From Corallochytrium limacisporum (Eukaryota > Opisthokonta): a stretch of DNA of 64,000 nt. This document shows, in pieces, positions 21,330 to 34,500 of the stretch. The stretch is from NCBI GenBank assembly GCA_002811645.1, contig PDIP01000057.1, positions 53,802-117,801 of the forward strand, given 5' to 3'. Every line of letters starts with the position of its first letter. The stretch's first letter is position 1. The notes beneath the pieces are model-generated. The model had not been told where the DNA came from, searched no databases, and was given only the letters and a program-made list of their open reading frames with translations. The translations under genes and the position numbers were made by a program.

Positions 21330-24300
21330 ACATAATTGGAATAGATCGAGCCGGAACGGCAACACAAAGTTCACCATGCCGCTAAAGCATTCCCAAAATG
21401 GAATAGATAGTTTAGGTCACTGACTAGCAGCTCTGATAGTAAGGAATATTGGCGTACTATTCGATGGTGGCAGTGGAACGAGGACCTGTCCGAGAAACAT
21501 GACTGTTTGCGCGGGGACAACAAGCGCCGTCGCGTCCCGACCGCTTAAGAGCAAAGGGGTCGGGCGCATTTTGATTGTTTAAATTTTGATTTGATTGTTT
21601 TGATTTTAATTCTGATCCTAAAAGTTCCATTGTTTTATTGATTTATTTGCTCGCTGGGCTCTGCACTCGCGCGAGAAAACTGGTTCACACAAAGCTGCAC
21701 CCGGAAATGATACGAGATGTCTGCAGTACCACTTGCTCTAAAGAGTGGCGGGACAACCTTTTCTCGCAACCAAGTTCCCCGCGACGGGGCGGCCCCAGGA
21801 AGAGGGGCGGATGAGACGCACGGGAACAAGGAAGGATTGGCTGGGTAGTAAACCTGGGCACTGTTGTATGTGTTGGCATCATTTGCGGGTCTTTTGATAC
21901 AACGATATCTTGACAAAAACCCCCAGCCTCCCTCTACCTCCTCCTCCCCTTGAGGGAGGGAGGAAGCGGGCGGCACATTTGTCAGGTGCGCCCAGGCAAG
22001 GTAACGCGGCGAGAACTTGCACGTACCCCCAGCCCAGTTAAACGTATCACTTGAACAAGGGGAGCTGCCGGACACAGGGAGCCACACCGCAGCAGTCTTT
22101 AGGAATCAAGTGCGTCACCGATCCAGCGGCGAACTAAAGGGCTGCTGATGCTGCTGCTTGACATTCGGCCATGCTTTCAGGTATAACTGGCTCGGTCTGC
22201 CAACCCCACACTTGGGTCGCGCGGATAGACCGCAAACAGCCTGCAGGTTTCAAAAGAAACCTGACCTCGCACTACGGCAAGGCAACCCGAACTTCAAACG
22301 AGAAATGAATGACAGCTAGAGACGAAGGAATGAGAAGCAATTGAGTGGTCGTACACCGCAGGAGCCAAGCGATAAACCATATATGTCGCTTACGACATCA
22401 AACGGCGGGGTGAATGTTTAACTAATCGCAGCCTGGAATCTTAAGACCAATGCTGAGTTCCAGATTTCTTCATTCTGAGAAGCCGAATTCATTCGAGACC
22501 AGGCATTGGTTGTGCACATCGCATATACATCTTTATCAATGCTTATAAGGGTGTGATTTGTTCCGTTTCCTATTAATACTAAAACAACGCATTTTTTTGA
22601 AATCCATTTGTCATCGTATCTCCTTTTGTATTTGGTGAGAAGACTGGACGATGCGTGCAGTGCACGGATGATGTTGATGTGAGGCAGCCATTGCGTTCGA
22701 TCTGTGTCTGCGACCCGCAGGTCATACTGAGCTGTTTTGCATGGTGCCATCATCATTCTTCATCAAGATAAAAATCGTGAGTGTTTAAGGTATGTGTCAG
22801 AGGTACCATTTACTTCCATTGCCATGCCATGAGCACTTGCTTCCCTTTCAGAAGAAACAAATCACACAGGTGCTGCTGAGGGTCTGCATCCGCTGCGCAC
22901 TTCGCGTAACTTTTGTTGCACACGAGTTGGGAAAGCGGGATGCCATCGCAACGGCATTGCTACGCAAGTTCTGTGAAAAAATGAACTACAATGTACCCCT
23001 CGTATGCGTCGAAGAGTAGAAACGAGTCGTGCTTTCGGTTGCTCCAACCGGGCGGTATATGAAATTTCAAGTAAACTCCTTCCAATGCACTTAATCATAT
23101 CAGAACGTAAACCATTGCAAACCCCCTACTGCAATGATTCAAGAGATTAGGGGTTTCTATTTGTTGGGCGGAAGAGGTCGTACTTGTCGACCACATTTAA
23201 CATAGGCGTGTCGCACAAGTCCCAAGCTGGGGAGCTGGTGGCTGTGCAACAGAGGAAGTGTTGGGGACCCTACGACATCCCACAATAACTGTAGGATCGC
23301 GATCTCCTTATCAAAAAGGTATGTCAAATCCCCCCTCCGAGGAAGTGCCCGGGCCGACTAAAACTTACGTGCGAGGAGTTCCTTAGGCGCATAGGGGCGT
23401 TTTCAGTTTAGCGGCACAAGAGTACACTAGTGCCCTGTTGGGCGCTTACAACTAGGAGAAACTAGGAGATGTACATGCCGGATCTGGTGGCTTGGTGTCT
23501 GTATGCCTTCTTGTATGTGTCTACGGCGGGCCGATGTTCACACTCGCTAAATTGAGAACGGTCCAAGCACGACTTCCATTGACGACCCCCGAGCAGGAAT
23601 ATCGAGTGGATTTTGCGCTCTGGTTAACCATCATGGCCGAACGCAAACCCGGAGCACCCAAGACAGTCAATTTTCGACCATGATAGATCCCATCGTTCTT
23701 TATATCCCATTCCGCTGCTGCTGACAGGACTGCTAGCGTGCTGATCTCCCGTCCCTTGTCATCAACATCCTCAATCAGCAGGAACCATAGCAGCCCACTG
23801 ACATGTCTCAGGGGACCTGTCTGGTGCCTTCCTCTCTTTGTTTGTCTCCAGACACTTAAGAGTGCCTCTAGGAGAAATATGAATCAATACCGTTCAGCAT
23901 GCGAGGGCGTAAGATCTTGGCAGCACCGTACACCTACCCTGGCATTCGCGATCGAGACACAGTTCATGCGATAGCAGAAGATGCGTAAGGCAATCAATCC
24001 TGTGGTCTTCCTTGTTTAGCAGATTTCGTGTCACAGTGCATCGTCGAGGAAAGTGGATCAATACCGGCTGTGATAAGGTTTTGTAAGCCCGTCATCGTCA
24101 CCATTTGGGACTAACTTAACCTTGGACGCGCCGACACACCTTGTGCACGCAGGATCAGATTCAGCAGTCTCACAAAACCAGATCAGTGCTACGGCTAGAT
24201 ATCCCAAAATCTTAGTCGCTGACGTCCCAACAGTCGTGACATAGTCCTCTAGAGCACTTGCTTTGAAGACTCGCAACCAGACAGAGATATCCGCTAGCAA

Positions 24301-25908
24301 TGCGAACTGTTCCGGCTTGTTCAACCTTGCCTTTCTGAGGGTTCGCAACTCCAGTGCCTTCGACCGTAGAGCGTCAGTCACACTATACACGATACTGAAT
24401 CACCTCCTTTGGTTCAATTACGTGAGCAAAAAAAAATCTCACAAGGGTCACCGCGTTTCCCGTAAGTTGTGTACAACGCACCCTGAAACACTCGGCCCCT
24501 TTAATTGAGCACGGAGTGACGGTAGGGAACACGGCGCCCGGACTTAGGGGTGCGGGTTCTTTCTTCCGCCGTCTACAATTCGGGATTTAAACAAGAAAAC
24601 TGACGCTGACTATAGACGGCCATTGCAAGCCAAGGGCGGGAAGATATTTTACTCCGCAGCTTCATAATACAGCACGGTCATGAAAATTTGGTGTTTCGCG
24701 TCCCTGCACCGCAAGCATGAAGCAAATGAAAAGATTCATAGATGTGCAACCATCACGCATCACCGTGGTATGCACTGCTGCCTTGTGCTATCCGGTTAGT
24801 TCTGGCATTGGGCACTGCCCCAAAGCGAATTACCTCCAACATCTCGCCAAGTCGCTTGCAAGATATTGGAAAGCGGAAGATTGACCGACTACGATTTTGG
24901 ACGAAAGGATCCCTTACTAGCTTTATTCAAAGCCGGAATACCAGCATTTGCATATTGGGGAGGAGTACCCGAGCCAGGGTTTCTCCTGGTTAGCAACATT
25001 TGGGAGTGTGGTGTGTTGCATATTTGATCTATTGTGCTTCAGTTTTGCCAATGCCGGGGTACCTTCCAGTGTTGTACATGCATACTGCCACACAGTCTTG
25101 CTCTCTGACTGCCGACAGAGCAGTTGTGCCAAATATCACCCTCAAGACCATCACATCCTCTCTTGATATCCTTAAACAGGACGCGAGTGTGGGTACAGGG
25201 CGATATACCCATACAAAGTTAGTACCGAGGAAAGCAGGGACAAGCCCAGATGGTCTCAAGTGCTTTGGGGAATCTCCTCTGCGTCCGGTAACTCCTGCGA
25301 AAGAGCGCGCTCCCCGCCCCCTGGAGCCTGGGACGGTGCTTGGAAATTCCTCACCGGTTGTTTACTGATCAACACGAAAACATACAGAATATATTGATTC
25401 AAATAACCTATTGATCCAGCCATCTAAATCCTGAGAAGTGCTGGGCTGGATACGGTAGCTACCATCAAGTGGATTGGAGACCATGTTATGGCCCAATCCA
25501 AGCTTACATGTAGCATGTAAAGCAACACACATGATCATGAGATCTATGTATGTCACCTCAAACCCGAGTTCTGATGATATAGAGGCATACGTGACGCCAA
25601 TGATGGTGGTTTCAAATCCTAAGAATCGTGGGATCCGATCCACCAAGGTGTCTCGGTAGCCGCACCACGCACCGAGTGTTCCTGTGTTGAAGACAGTATA
25701 AAATTGTTCAAAAGCAAACTGGAACTTCATCAATTTGGACGTCAGGGTATGTATATCTATAACGATACTGGTCTAAACTCTACATGTAATAAAGTATGGA
25801 TATGCTACTATGGATATGATGGAAAAAAATGTCATGGAATATGGATATGGATGCGCTTGCCTATGGCGAACGTGGAAGCGACTTAATGTTTTTGATATGC
25901 CCACACAT

Positions 25909-26148
25909 TTACATATACATGTTGTTGAGACTAAGACGGCGGCTCTTAGACGCAGTCATGCGCTGGCGAAAAGTGCGGCTAACATAAGGAGGAGGTAGCT
26001 CCGCAAAAGACACACGGTTAGATCCTTCAGAGCGAGAGCTGCCCTCATCGCTAGTGCTGACGGAAGAAACGCTCATGCGGTCGCGGGAATGCTGGGACAG
26101 ACGGCGCTGAGCCAGAATGTCATCAATAGTAAACTCAACTGCCTGCAT
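25909..26148 (-). CDS. small Ser/Arg-rich protein, unrecognised
   Basis: The ATG at 26148 opens 79 codons. The product begins with a short acidic helix (MQAVEFTIDDILAQRRLS), followed by a Ser-rich segment with many potential phosphorylation sites (MSVSSVSTSDEGSSRSEGS), then a Pro/aromatic stretch (FAELPPPYVSRTFRQR) and a basic end. This ordered change of composition is better than expected by chance. No family is recognised. It could be an intact small regulatory protein or the first exon of a longer gene. Confidence 0.45.
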   Translation of the reverse strand: MQAVEFTIDDILAQRRLSQHSRDRMSVSSVSTSDEGSSRSEGSNRVSFAELPPPYVSRTFRQRMTASKSRRLSLNNMYM

Positions 26149-26886
26149 TGTTGTACTGCGTGCTTGTGTTCTATTGATCTATGTCCACGATTAGTGTTTT
26201 ATCGTGTTTCGTAGATGGATACTAAAGTGTGTACTACTGATCTAATGGAATTACAATGTAATGTGCTGACACTGAGCTTTAAGTACCCCGAGTCGTGGGC
26301 GCCCAAAGGTTCATCTCTATTGCGACGGGTGTACACAAGTACTGGTGCGGGTCCTTAGGCTCGGAGACCAAAAGTTAAGACTGTCCACTACTTGGTGTTG
26401 GTGAGTACTGCGGAGCGCGGTACTGTTGGCCTGTACTGCCACCACCGCTTCCTTTCCCTCCCCTCCAGGTCCACTGTTCCTTCCTTCCTTTCCCCCCCTC
26501 CCTCACCTTCCCTGTCTTCACCGCACCCTCCTTTCCCCTCATCTCAACTCTAGGAGCGTCTTTTCCCCTCGCATTTCGTCTCTGTTTGGAATCCCCGCAA
26601 GAGTGCAGAGCATTGTGTAAAGTCACACAGGGTGAGGCCCAACGAACGACCACAGAGTGCAAGTTGCCATAAAAGCACCCTATTTTGGCATGTGCATTTT
26701 TCCATTTTCAACTTCCCGTTCTACTCGCCGCGGGAGTTCCTACAGAGTCTACTGTATTAGTATTGTAGGATCGACTCTCATCACCGCCGGCACCGCTATG
26801 CTATGAAACAGGTTGGGAAGTTCATTGCAATTATCAAATACTTTCCGAAGACTCCCGTTCCCGATCCCCTCCCCCCTTCCCCCCCC

Positions 26887-27088
26887 NNNNNNNNNNNNNN
26901 NNNNNNNNNNNNNNNNNNNNNNNNNNNNNNNNNNNNNNNNNNNNNNNNNNNNNNNNNNNNNNNNNNNNNNNNNNNNNNNNNNNNNNNNNNNNNNNNNNNN
27001 NNNNNNNNNNNNNNNNNNNNNNNNNNNNNNNNNNNNNNNNNNNNNNNNNNNNNNNNNNNNNNNNNNNNNNNNNNNNNNNNNNNNNNNN
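26887..27088. other. assembly gap (202 N)
   Basis: Unknown bases flanked by C-rich low-complexity DNA. Frames that appear to cross the gap are meaningless. Confidence 0.99.
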
Positions 27089-27385
27089 CCGCCCCGCCCA
27101 GGGAGAGGAGGGGGCTCCTCCCAATTTCTTAATGTTTCAAATGCGGTGGTGAAGGTGGCAGAAAGAGAAAGGGGGGGGAAGGTTTAGAAATGTGGTCCAA
27201 GATGAACGTTTCTATTGGGGCTGGGGAGAGAGTGTGATTTGATGACAGACAAGAAGGGTCCCGGAACTCATTTGCTTGAGGACGAGCGCACACAAAACGA
27301 ATCCTTTGACGACTCAACTGTATGCGCACGTAGACAGTGCCCTGACCACGGCAAGACCCAATACATTTTATATGTCGAGCGTCCT

Positions 27386-27499
27386 AAGCGCATTCGGACT
27401 GTTTGGTCAAAAAGTAGTTTCTGCTCCGTGTCTCCCTCCTGCTTATGCCCCTGTACATTTATTGTGAGTGCTGGGGCTGTTTCAAGCGCATTCGGACTG
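27386..27499. repeat. 16-base direct repeat pair
   Basis: AAGCGCATTCGGACTG occurs at 27386-27401 and again, perfectly, at 27484-27499, 98 bases apart. No element is recognised between the copies. Confidence 0.8.
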
Positions 27500-28313
27500 C
27501 CGAGTCCCACTCCTGCGTGGTCGTGTGCGACAATAAAGAATCAGTAAAGAATCTCTTTGTATATGGTCCTCGCATGACCAGAATTCTAGAATTGAATGTA
27601 CTGAGTGACGGAAAACATCAGTCTCACAGAGGGAGGGCTTGCAGACGGTTTGCTCGATTTGACATACGTGGGGCTTTCACCTATTGTATACCCGTCCAAA
27701 GCATGACTACATGCCATTTACTTTCAACGTCCAATGCGCATGCGCCCAGTTTGATTTTTTTTTTTGAAATTGATATCCATGTGGGCCCGTACGCCCTCCA
27801 AACCGGCAGGGAATTTCTTTTCACTTTTGCTTGCGGAGGAGAGAGGTTACCGGGTGGGGGAGGAGAGGGGGATTGGCACCAGAGTCTGATCGCGGGTGGA
27901 TCGGTTCCGACCATGTGTAGCTGGCATGGAGTATCGCAGCGTCAGGGCGGGAATTGGGAGGAAAGCTTGTCACTTCCCCATCCGCACTTCAGCAAAGTAC
28001 AAGTGGTTGTTATCCCTTGCACTTGTCCGTTTCTCAGCTCCAAGCGTAGCGTCGTAGATAGCTCGACGCTACATTGAACACTTTGCAGAATATGGTAAGG
28101 AACAGGACAAGTTGGGTTTGCATTCGCCTTGTTGTCACTGAGAGAACAGTTGACGCCGACGCCTTGTTGGTTGCACTGTGTGTGAGCACACAGCCTGCAG
28201 GGCAATCACATTTGTCACAAGCTCAGCAGGTTTAGGCTTTGTTTTTTGGAGCTTCCATCCTGACTTCCTGGCCAAAACATGTGTGTTTGGTATGACTGGG
28301 CTTGTTTTAGCAC

Positions 28314-28535
28314 GGTGCTACTGGTGGGCTAGTCATTGCGGCAATCGATGACCTCCTGCATTAAATCCTGGACGATGCCCTTGGGATTTCTTCGATTGAG
28401 GAGTTGATCCGTCAATAGCAGAGCACCGTGTTCGATATGGTAGCGCATTCCAATGACTCTTTGGAGGCTGTTCCAACCAACTTCCGAGGTTCAGAGTACC
28501 GCATTGTCACAACGCCGATGGAATTGCTGTTGTGA
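28314..28535 (+). pseudogene. possible decayed coding fragment
   Basis: One frame reads protein-like segments (GATGGLVIAAIDDLLH, LGISSIEELIR, VFDMVAHSNDSLEAVPTNF) but is interrupted by TAA and TAG before a final TGA. The consistent frame on either side of the stops suggests an eroded exon. Chance cannot be excluded and no parent family is recognised. Confidence 0.2.
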
Positions 28536-31500
28536 TTTTGCTTCGTGTTCCTTCCTAAGTGGAAACAGGAGGAACGGTGAGACACAACAACAAGAGGCAC
28601 AGAAAGACGTCAAAGCTGCTGCCGCAAAATTTTTTCGTCCAAATGCGCTGGTATCTGTGTGCGTGGGTGTCCCTCCTCGAACAGAAACAAATATGGAGCC
28701 TCACTAGTGTATTGACCCGCGGATCCCTAGTGCACCTCTATCTTCCAGATAGAGTGGCGGTCGCATTTGTGGAAGCGAGTGTCCAATGACCGTGCAGCAT
28801 TGCAGACGGGGCGGTATCGTCACACACTCCATGTATGTTGACCTTTCTTTCTTACTTTGGAAAGAGAGTCTGTGAACACCACTACTACTCTCCTAGGGCC
28901 CCACTGCACTACGACCATGGAATATATTGTGCAAGAGGCCACTCAGACTCTCCACCTCACAACTCACCCCGACCACAGTGGTAAGGCTCCACTATGACGG
29001 CTATGTAGCTGAGTTAAGCAGTTAGAAATACGGCGGAAAGAATGTTCTAAGCGCTTCTGGACACCTCCCCTTCGCTGCTGGCTGACCGTAAAAAGTAAAG
29101 ACCTTGGTCTGGCGACGAACTGAAATATTCAAGCTATCGTGTTGATCGACAAAAGTTTGGTAGTCGTCTATCTCCCTTCCCCTCGACCCTCCCCTCATCC
29201 CGCCACGGACGAGAAGAAGGGAGAAGGAGTAATTGTCTCAAGAAAGTAGTTCCTGGAATGGCAGCCTAACATAGCTCCTCTATGTCGGAGTAAAGAGTAA
29301 GGGTGTGCTTGTGGTATACAAACTCTGAAAGTAGCGTCAAGGGGAACGCGCAGAAGCGTGTTCAGCCAGTATCTGCTAAGTACACCCCACCTTTAGGAAC
29401 TCCTCGGGTTTATTAAGATGCTGAGTACATTGAAATTCAGCATCTTTGGGACTTCCTCCATACTTCAAGGACCTCAGCTTATGAGTATGTTATTGGGTGC
29501 GGAAAAGGCTTTTGAGGAAACACTGCTAATCTTGTTGATGCCCGTGTCCTGCTGGAATTCAGCACACTCAGATCCTCATTGATATTTTTCGCACACGATT
29601 TTTCAATCTACTCTTCCTCGCATCATTTTTTCCTATGCGCAGGAATGGACGGAGAAATTTTCAAATCAGCATCAGAAAGAAGAGGGGATGGAGGAGGACA
29701 AGGGACGGGCTGCCTCTTGTGCGACCAAACTGCTGCCTCTGCGTTGTATTTCGTGATGGATCGTATACCATCAAACTCTGTCTGCTGATCCAATGAAGTA
29801 TTTTGAACGAACAGAAGAAGGATCAAAACAAACGGGGATCAGCAAACATTCCGCCTGAGATAGAACAATAAATCAACCAAAATTTGCAGAAAGAACCACA
29901 ATAGTGACAACGACATAAAGAAATCCGGAGTCTGTTTCCCAGAGGATCAGAATGGAATTCTCAGCCGAGGAAATGCCGCGGAATGATGCTAATGTGACGC
30001 GATGGTGCAGTCTGTCCGAATTTCTCGTGGTGCACGACTACTATATACCATCTTGCTTCTCTGTTTACATTAAGGCACAGACGTCACGGTTTGCCTGGCA
30101 GCAGTCCGTCTCCACTTTAGGTACGTGTGGGTGCATTGAACACGCCTGGATTCTAACTCACGTCAATTTGAATTTTACAAACGCAGGTACAGGTTTAGGG
30201 TTACCTTGGAGGTACTAGTTCCATACAGAACCTATTCCTCGGAGTGTGGCAATACATTGAGACTCGAAATAAGCGTGGATTCCTGAGCCCAGTGGGGTTT
30301 TAAAGAATAATTCCTATCTGCAGGCTGTTCCTTCCTTTTCAATAGGGGACTTTCATTCTATCACAGTTCGGGGTACGGTTGGCTATAGCCATTGTGTCGG
30401 GTAATTCTAACATACGCACTCCACAAATACGCTCCGCTATGAATGTATGCTTGAGCTGTTTCTTTCTCGTTCCTCATGGGCTCTTATTTTCAATGAACGT
30501 CAGAAAATATGTCTTGTTTCATTCTACACGGACTCTACATAGAGTCTGCGGGGTGCCACTACCGCGATGCAGCCATATCGTGTACAACATTTCTAAAGTT
30601 CTCAGCGATTCAACATAGTGGACTGTTGCACTTGTATACATCCTGGACACATTCTTGCGATATTTCCCGGCAGCAAAGGGGATTCTATTTCGCTGTGCGG
30701 TACCAAATTGATCCCAAGTGACCGCGCTCCGGTCCCGAGTGAGTCCAGGAGTCACGAAGTTTATATATGATCTCCAGGCCCTCGCACAAGATGAAAACAG
30801 AGAATATTTGGTCCAGTGGTTGTGGTGCTGATGGAGACCGGTGATTGCTTCGCCCTTCGCAGTGGTTGTTTTGAAGAGGTACCAGTCCGTAAACGAGGCC
30901 CCTTGGCTTTTGCATTTCCCGCCAGTGCCGGGAAGGGTCTCAACTGAATATTTGAGACAAAACAGCCAGTCATCTCTCAATTGTATTTACATCCCATTCT
31001 AGGGGCGAAGACCAACCCCTTCTTCTAGTCAAAATAAACTGTGTTTTGTCTACGGGAGTTATAACGTTAGCAGTGGGCAGTGACTTTTTGTTCAACAAAG
31101 GGTGAGCGAGAGATGGGACAGTTAAACGATGTGGCGGTTTTGAGACTACACAAATAGGCAGGTGTTAAGAACCACACTTTAGAATGGTTACAGGCACCAA
31201 GGACGATCAGCAGCTCGGGAAGAGCTGGTCAGTGGGGTACTACTTCTACCAACCCACTCCGGCCCAATAAGCATCGGTGTCAGGGAGCTGCCCCATCTAG
31301 CCTACACCACGGCCCCACTCCGATGATGCCTTATTCGATCCCGTGTTTCACCAGAGCGCAAAAGTTACTCAACCATACAGGACTGCAACAACATCACATC
31401 ATACAGAAGCTCCATGCCTTGTTTCTTTCCCGGTGTGCACATCCCATATTGGGCAGTCAAGAATGTGGCTATCTTGGTATGCACCAATAGTAACTGCTCC

Positions 31501-34500
31501 AAATGGCACATAAAGAAGAATGAGAGGACAAAACATACGCGACCCCAACAGAAACATGACAATACAGGCAATCCACAACAGTGAGAAAGACATACCGAAG
31601 GATGCACCAACATCGTATCAGAGTACACTACACGTGCCGAGTGTGCCCAAGCTCATTCAGATATGCATGCAACGCGCGGACCATTGTAAAACGGCTTCAT
31701 GAATTTGTCCAGTGGCCACGGGGGTTGAGTAGGAGATAATCTCTGTGGGGCCACTTGCATACTATCGAAACTGACCATCGGTTTCTGGGTGTGTAACCAC
31801 GAGAAAAGTTAGTGTTCATTGGAAGTCGAAAGTGCCGATACCATTCCATAAAAACAGGGCTTGACTACAGTTGTGCAAGGTAGAGAGAGACAGCGAATAC
31901 TCAATTCGATCTATATGACGTGCAATAGTAATTGGCCCGACGTTTGTTGTCAATTTGAAACGAGCGCTTAGGATTTGAGACTAAACTCCAAACATCAAGC
32001 GATGCTTATGCTGTTCCATGTGACCACAGTTTCGGTCATCGCGGAGGTGGCCGCTGCATTCAGTGACCTGAAACTCACTTTGAATGGTCAGAGAAATGTC
32101 CAAATGGAGGAAACCTGGTGTGACGGTGACCGATCATTCCTGTAAATGGGCTTTTGCAATATCCGTTCCCCGATTTTCCAGCCAACTTTTGGTCATATCA
32201 ATGGTCGATCGCAATATAACCATGGTTATGCGCACCTCTGTAGAGGTTTTGTGCTATCTACACCGTGTCCCTCTTTCCGTGCATGCGAATACAATAGCTT
32301 ATAAATTTCTTACAATTTCTAACCGCTTTGCATTGTATGCCCCGTGGTTTTTCCTCATCGTTTCATTTTTGTGTGTTCCGTCCCACCCATTTGCCACGTT
32401 TTCCGAGATGGGGCTCTTGCGTTGTTCCAGTTCTGACGGTCCCCAGACAAGCTTTTTCTCGGGTTGCAGCGGGACCGAGCTTGTCGCTCCTTCGGTAGAG
32501 CGGGTTAACAAGAAAAGCCTGAAACCCTGCTGTTTGTGCTGCTATGCACAAGAAAGCTGACACGAAGGCAGTCGACGCTCAAAAATGACAAAATATGATT
32601 TGACGTCGTCTTGTTTGAGAAACTAGTCGCCGTTTCACAGTTCTGGCAGTTGTCCTCACAGGCATGATTATCACCTTACAACTACTACAAATCAAAGGAA
32701 CAAAAGCCAAACTAGCTAAACTAGTATTACGTGCTCTATGATTGCGTGCTCACAGGCGGGGGAGTCCCCTCCGGGATATTTGTCACTCTTGACCTTCTCC
32801 GGGTCCCGTTAGCGAATAGTCACATATACTCGTCCTAACGCGATGGTCCCCGGTCAGAAATGACTGCACAGTGTTTGTTGTGATTCTCTCCTGGTGGGCA
32901 CTGGAATGAAAAGATTCCTAGAAAAAAACACGTACCAAGGGATATCCGCAAAACCAGGACCCATTCCATCGGTCTTTGCGTGGCCTTCCCGCATTACTCT
33001 GGTCAGCGGGCTGGCTTCCAGCATGCCCCTGTCGCTTTCGAAACCCCCATTCCCCTCCGCTTTGGCTTCCTGCGCGCATGCATGCACTGGCCGGTTGGAA
33101 CTTGCAGTCTCTTTCGTTTCCTTTTGTGTATGTTTTGGTTCGTACTCGTCGCATATCACGACAGCAGGATGGCACATCTGTGCAGCGTCTGCAGCTGCAG
33201 AGTACCCGCTCTTCGTCAAGACGCAGCCTAATAATTCCATTGCCTAGCACAGCTGGTTCGCATACTTCGCGTCCGCCGTCGGCAAATCGTCATCATTCGT
33301 CCAGAGCGCACACGCGTAAGGCCCGCGGGTTAGTTTTTGGTAATGCTCAAGGCGAAGGTTGGCACAGGACGGGTATGGTTCGTCAGGCTCTCTATGCGCA
33401 TAAGAAACAGCGAAGATCCGCCCCATCCAAACATTGATGTGACCTTCGTGCCTACTCTATTGTGATGCAGTCTTTCGTTGGCAGCGCTCAACTTGAGAAG
33501 GCCACTGTGACTGTGGGTGACTGCGACCCATTCCCAGCCGTAGTCCGTGCACATCACCTCCAGTTGCACACGGCAGTGAAGATTCACCGCTTTCGTATTT
33601 GGTGTACGAAGGGATTACAAAGGAGTACCGTGGGTGTCCAATATGCGCCGACGGAACAATGGTCTGCAGAGATTTGTTGCGCTGGAAGAAGTCCGTAATA
33701 TTGCGCACACTCGTCAGCTAGTACTAATTGTATAGTGGACTCTCGAAGAAAGTCGTAGGTGGGATGGTACATTAAGTACGCTCTGTCTGGCCATAATCCT
33801 GTTGCACTGGCCAAATTCGTCGTATGTATCATAACAGCCGCTGGCGAAGATTGTAAGACGTAAGAACAATAGCGTAGTAACTGTGGTGCGCGCAGAAAAT
33901 TTGCTACCTGTTTCGGTCTCTGCCATTGAAAAAGTCCTTCCACTCTGAGCACAGCTCCAATTGAGGAACACAGGCGTCCGGAATGTGGGAGGAGAGTAGT
34001 GTGGAGGGGAACCGGTTGCAAGGCGACCTTGTCCCTGTTTACGTCTGCGCTCACTATTCTCCCTTGCCAAAAACTGGAATCAAAAGTTGCTATCAAGTGA
34101 ATGGTGAAAGTCGAAAACAATGGGAACAGAATCTCACTAGCACGGCATCGACTCGCCCGCCCTAATAGGGATATAAAGTGTGGGTGTGGAAGTTTGTAGC
34201 GGGGGATGCAAGCCGTTCTCTACGGCAACAAACTTTTCGAGTAGGTGAGGGCTTGCAAAGTTATCTCAAGCAGGAGCATGTGGAGAAGTCGTGGGTGGCA
34301 GGGATACTGGCGATGAGTATTGTACGCAGGTGAGGAAAGGTACAGATAGATCACTCATATTCGCACCCGCGCCAAATCTGGGACATGGTTAGAAAATAGC
34401 AGATCAGAACAGAACACTGTTGTCGCAGCCATTCTATCAGACGATGAGATCGGCGAAACGAGAGAGTTGCACGGGGTCGATGTGCTTCGTCTCCCAAGAC

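Noticed and set aside
24058-24390. 110-codon minus-strand frame rich in hydrophobic residues
   Set aside because: It is somewhat protein-like, but with no family, no ATG context of note and overlapping plus-strand candidates it cannot be separated from chance.
26803-27187. Frames crossing the 202-base gap
   Set aside because: They are an artefact of unknown bases.
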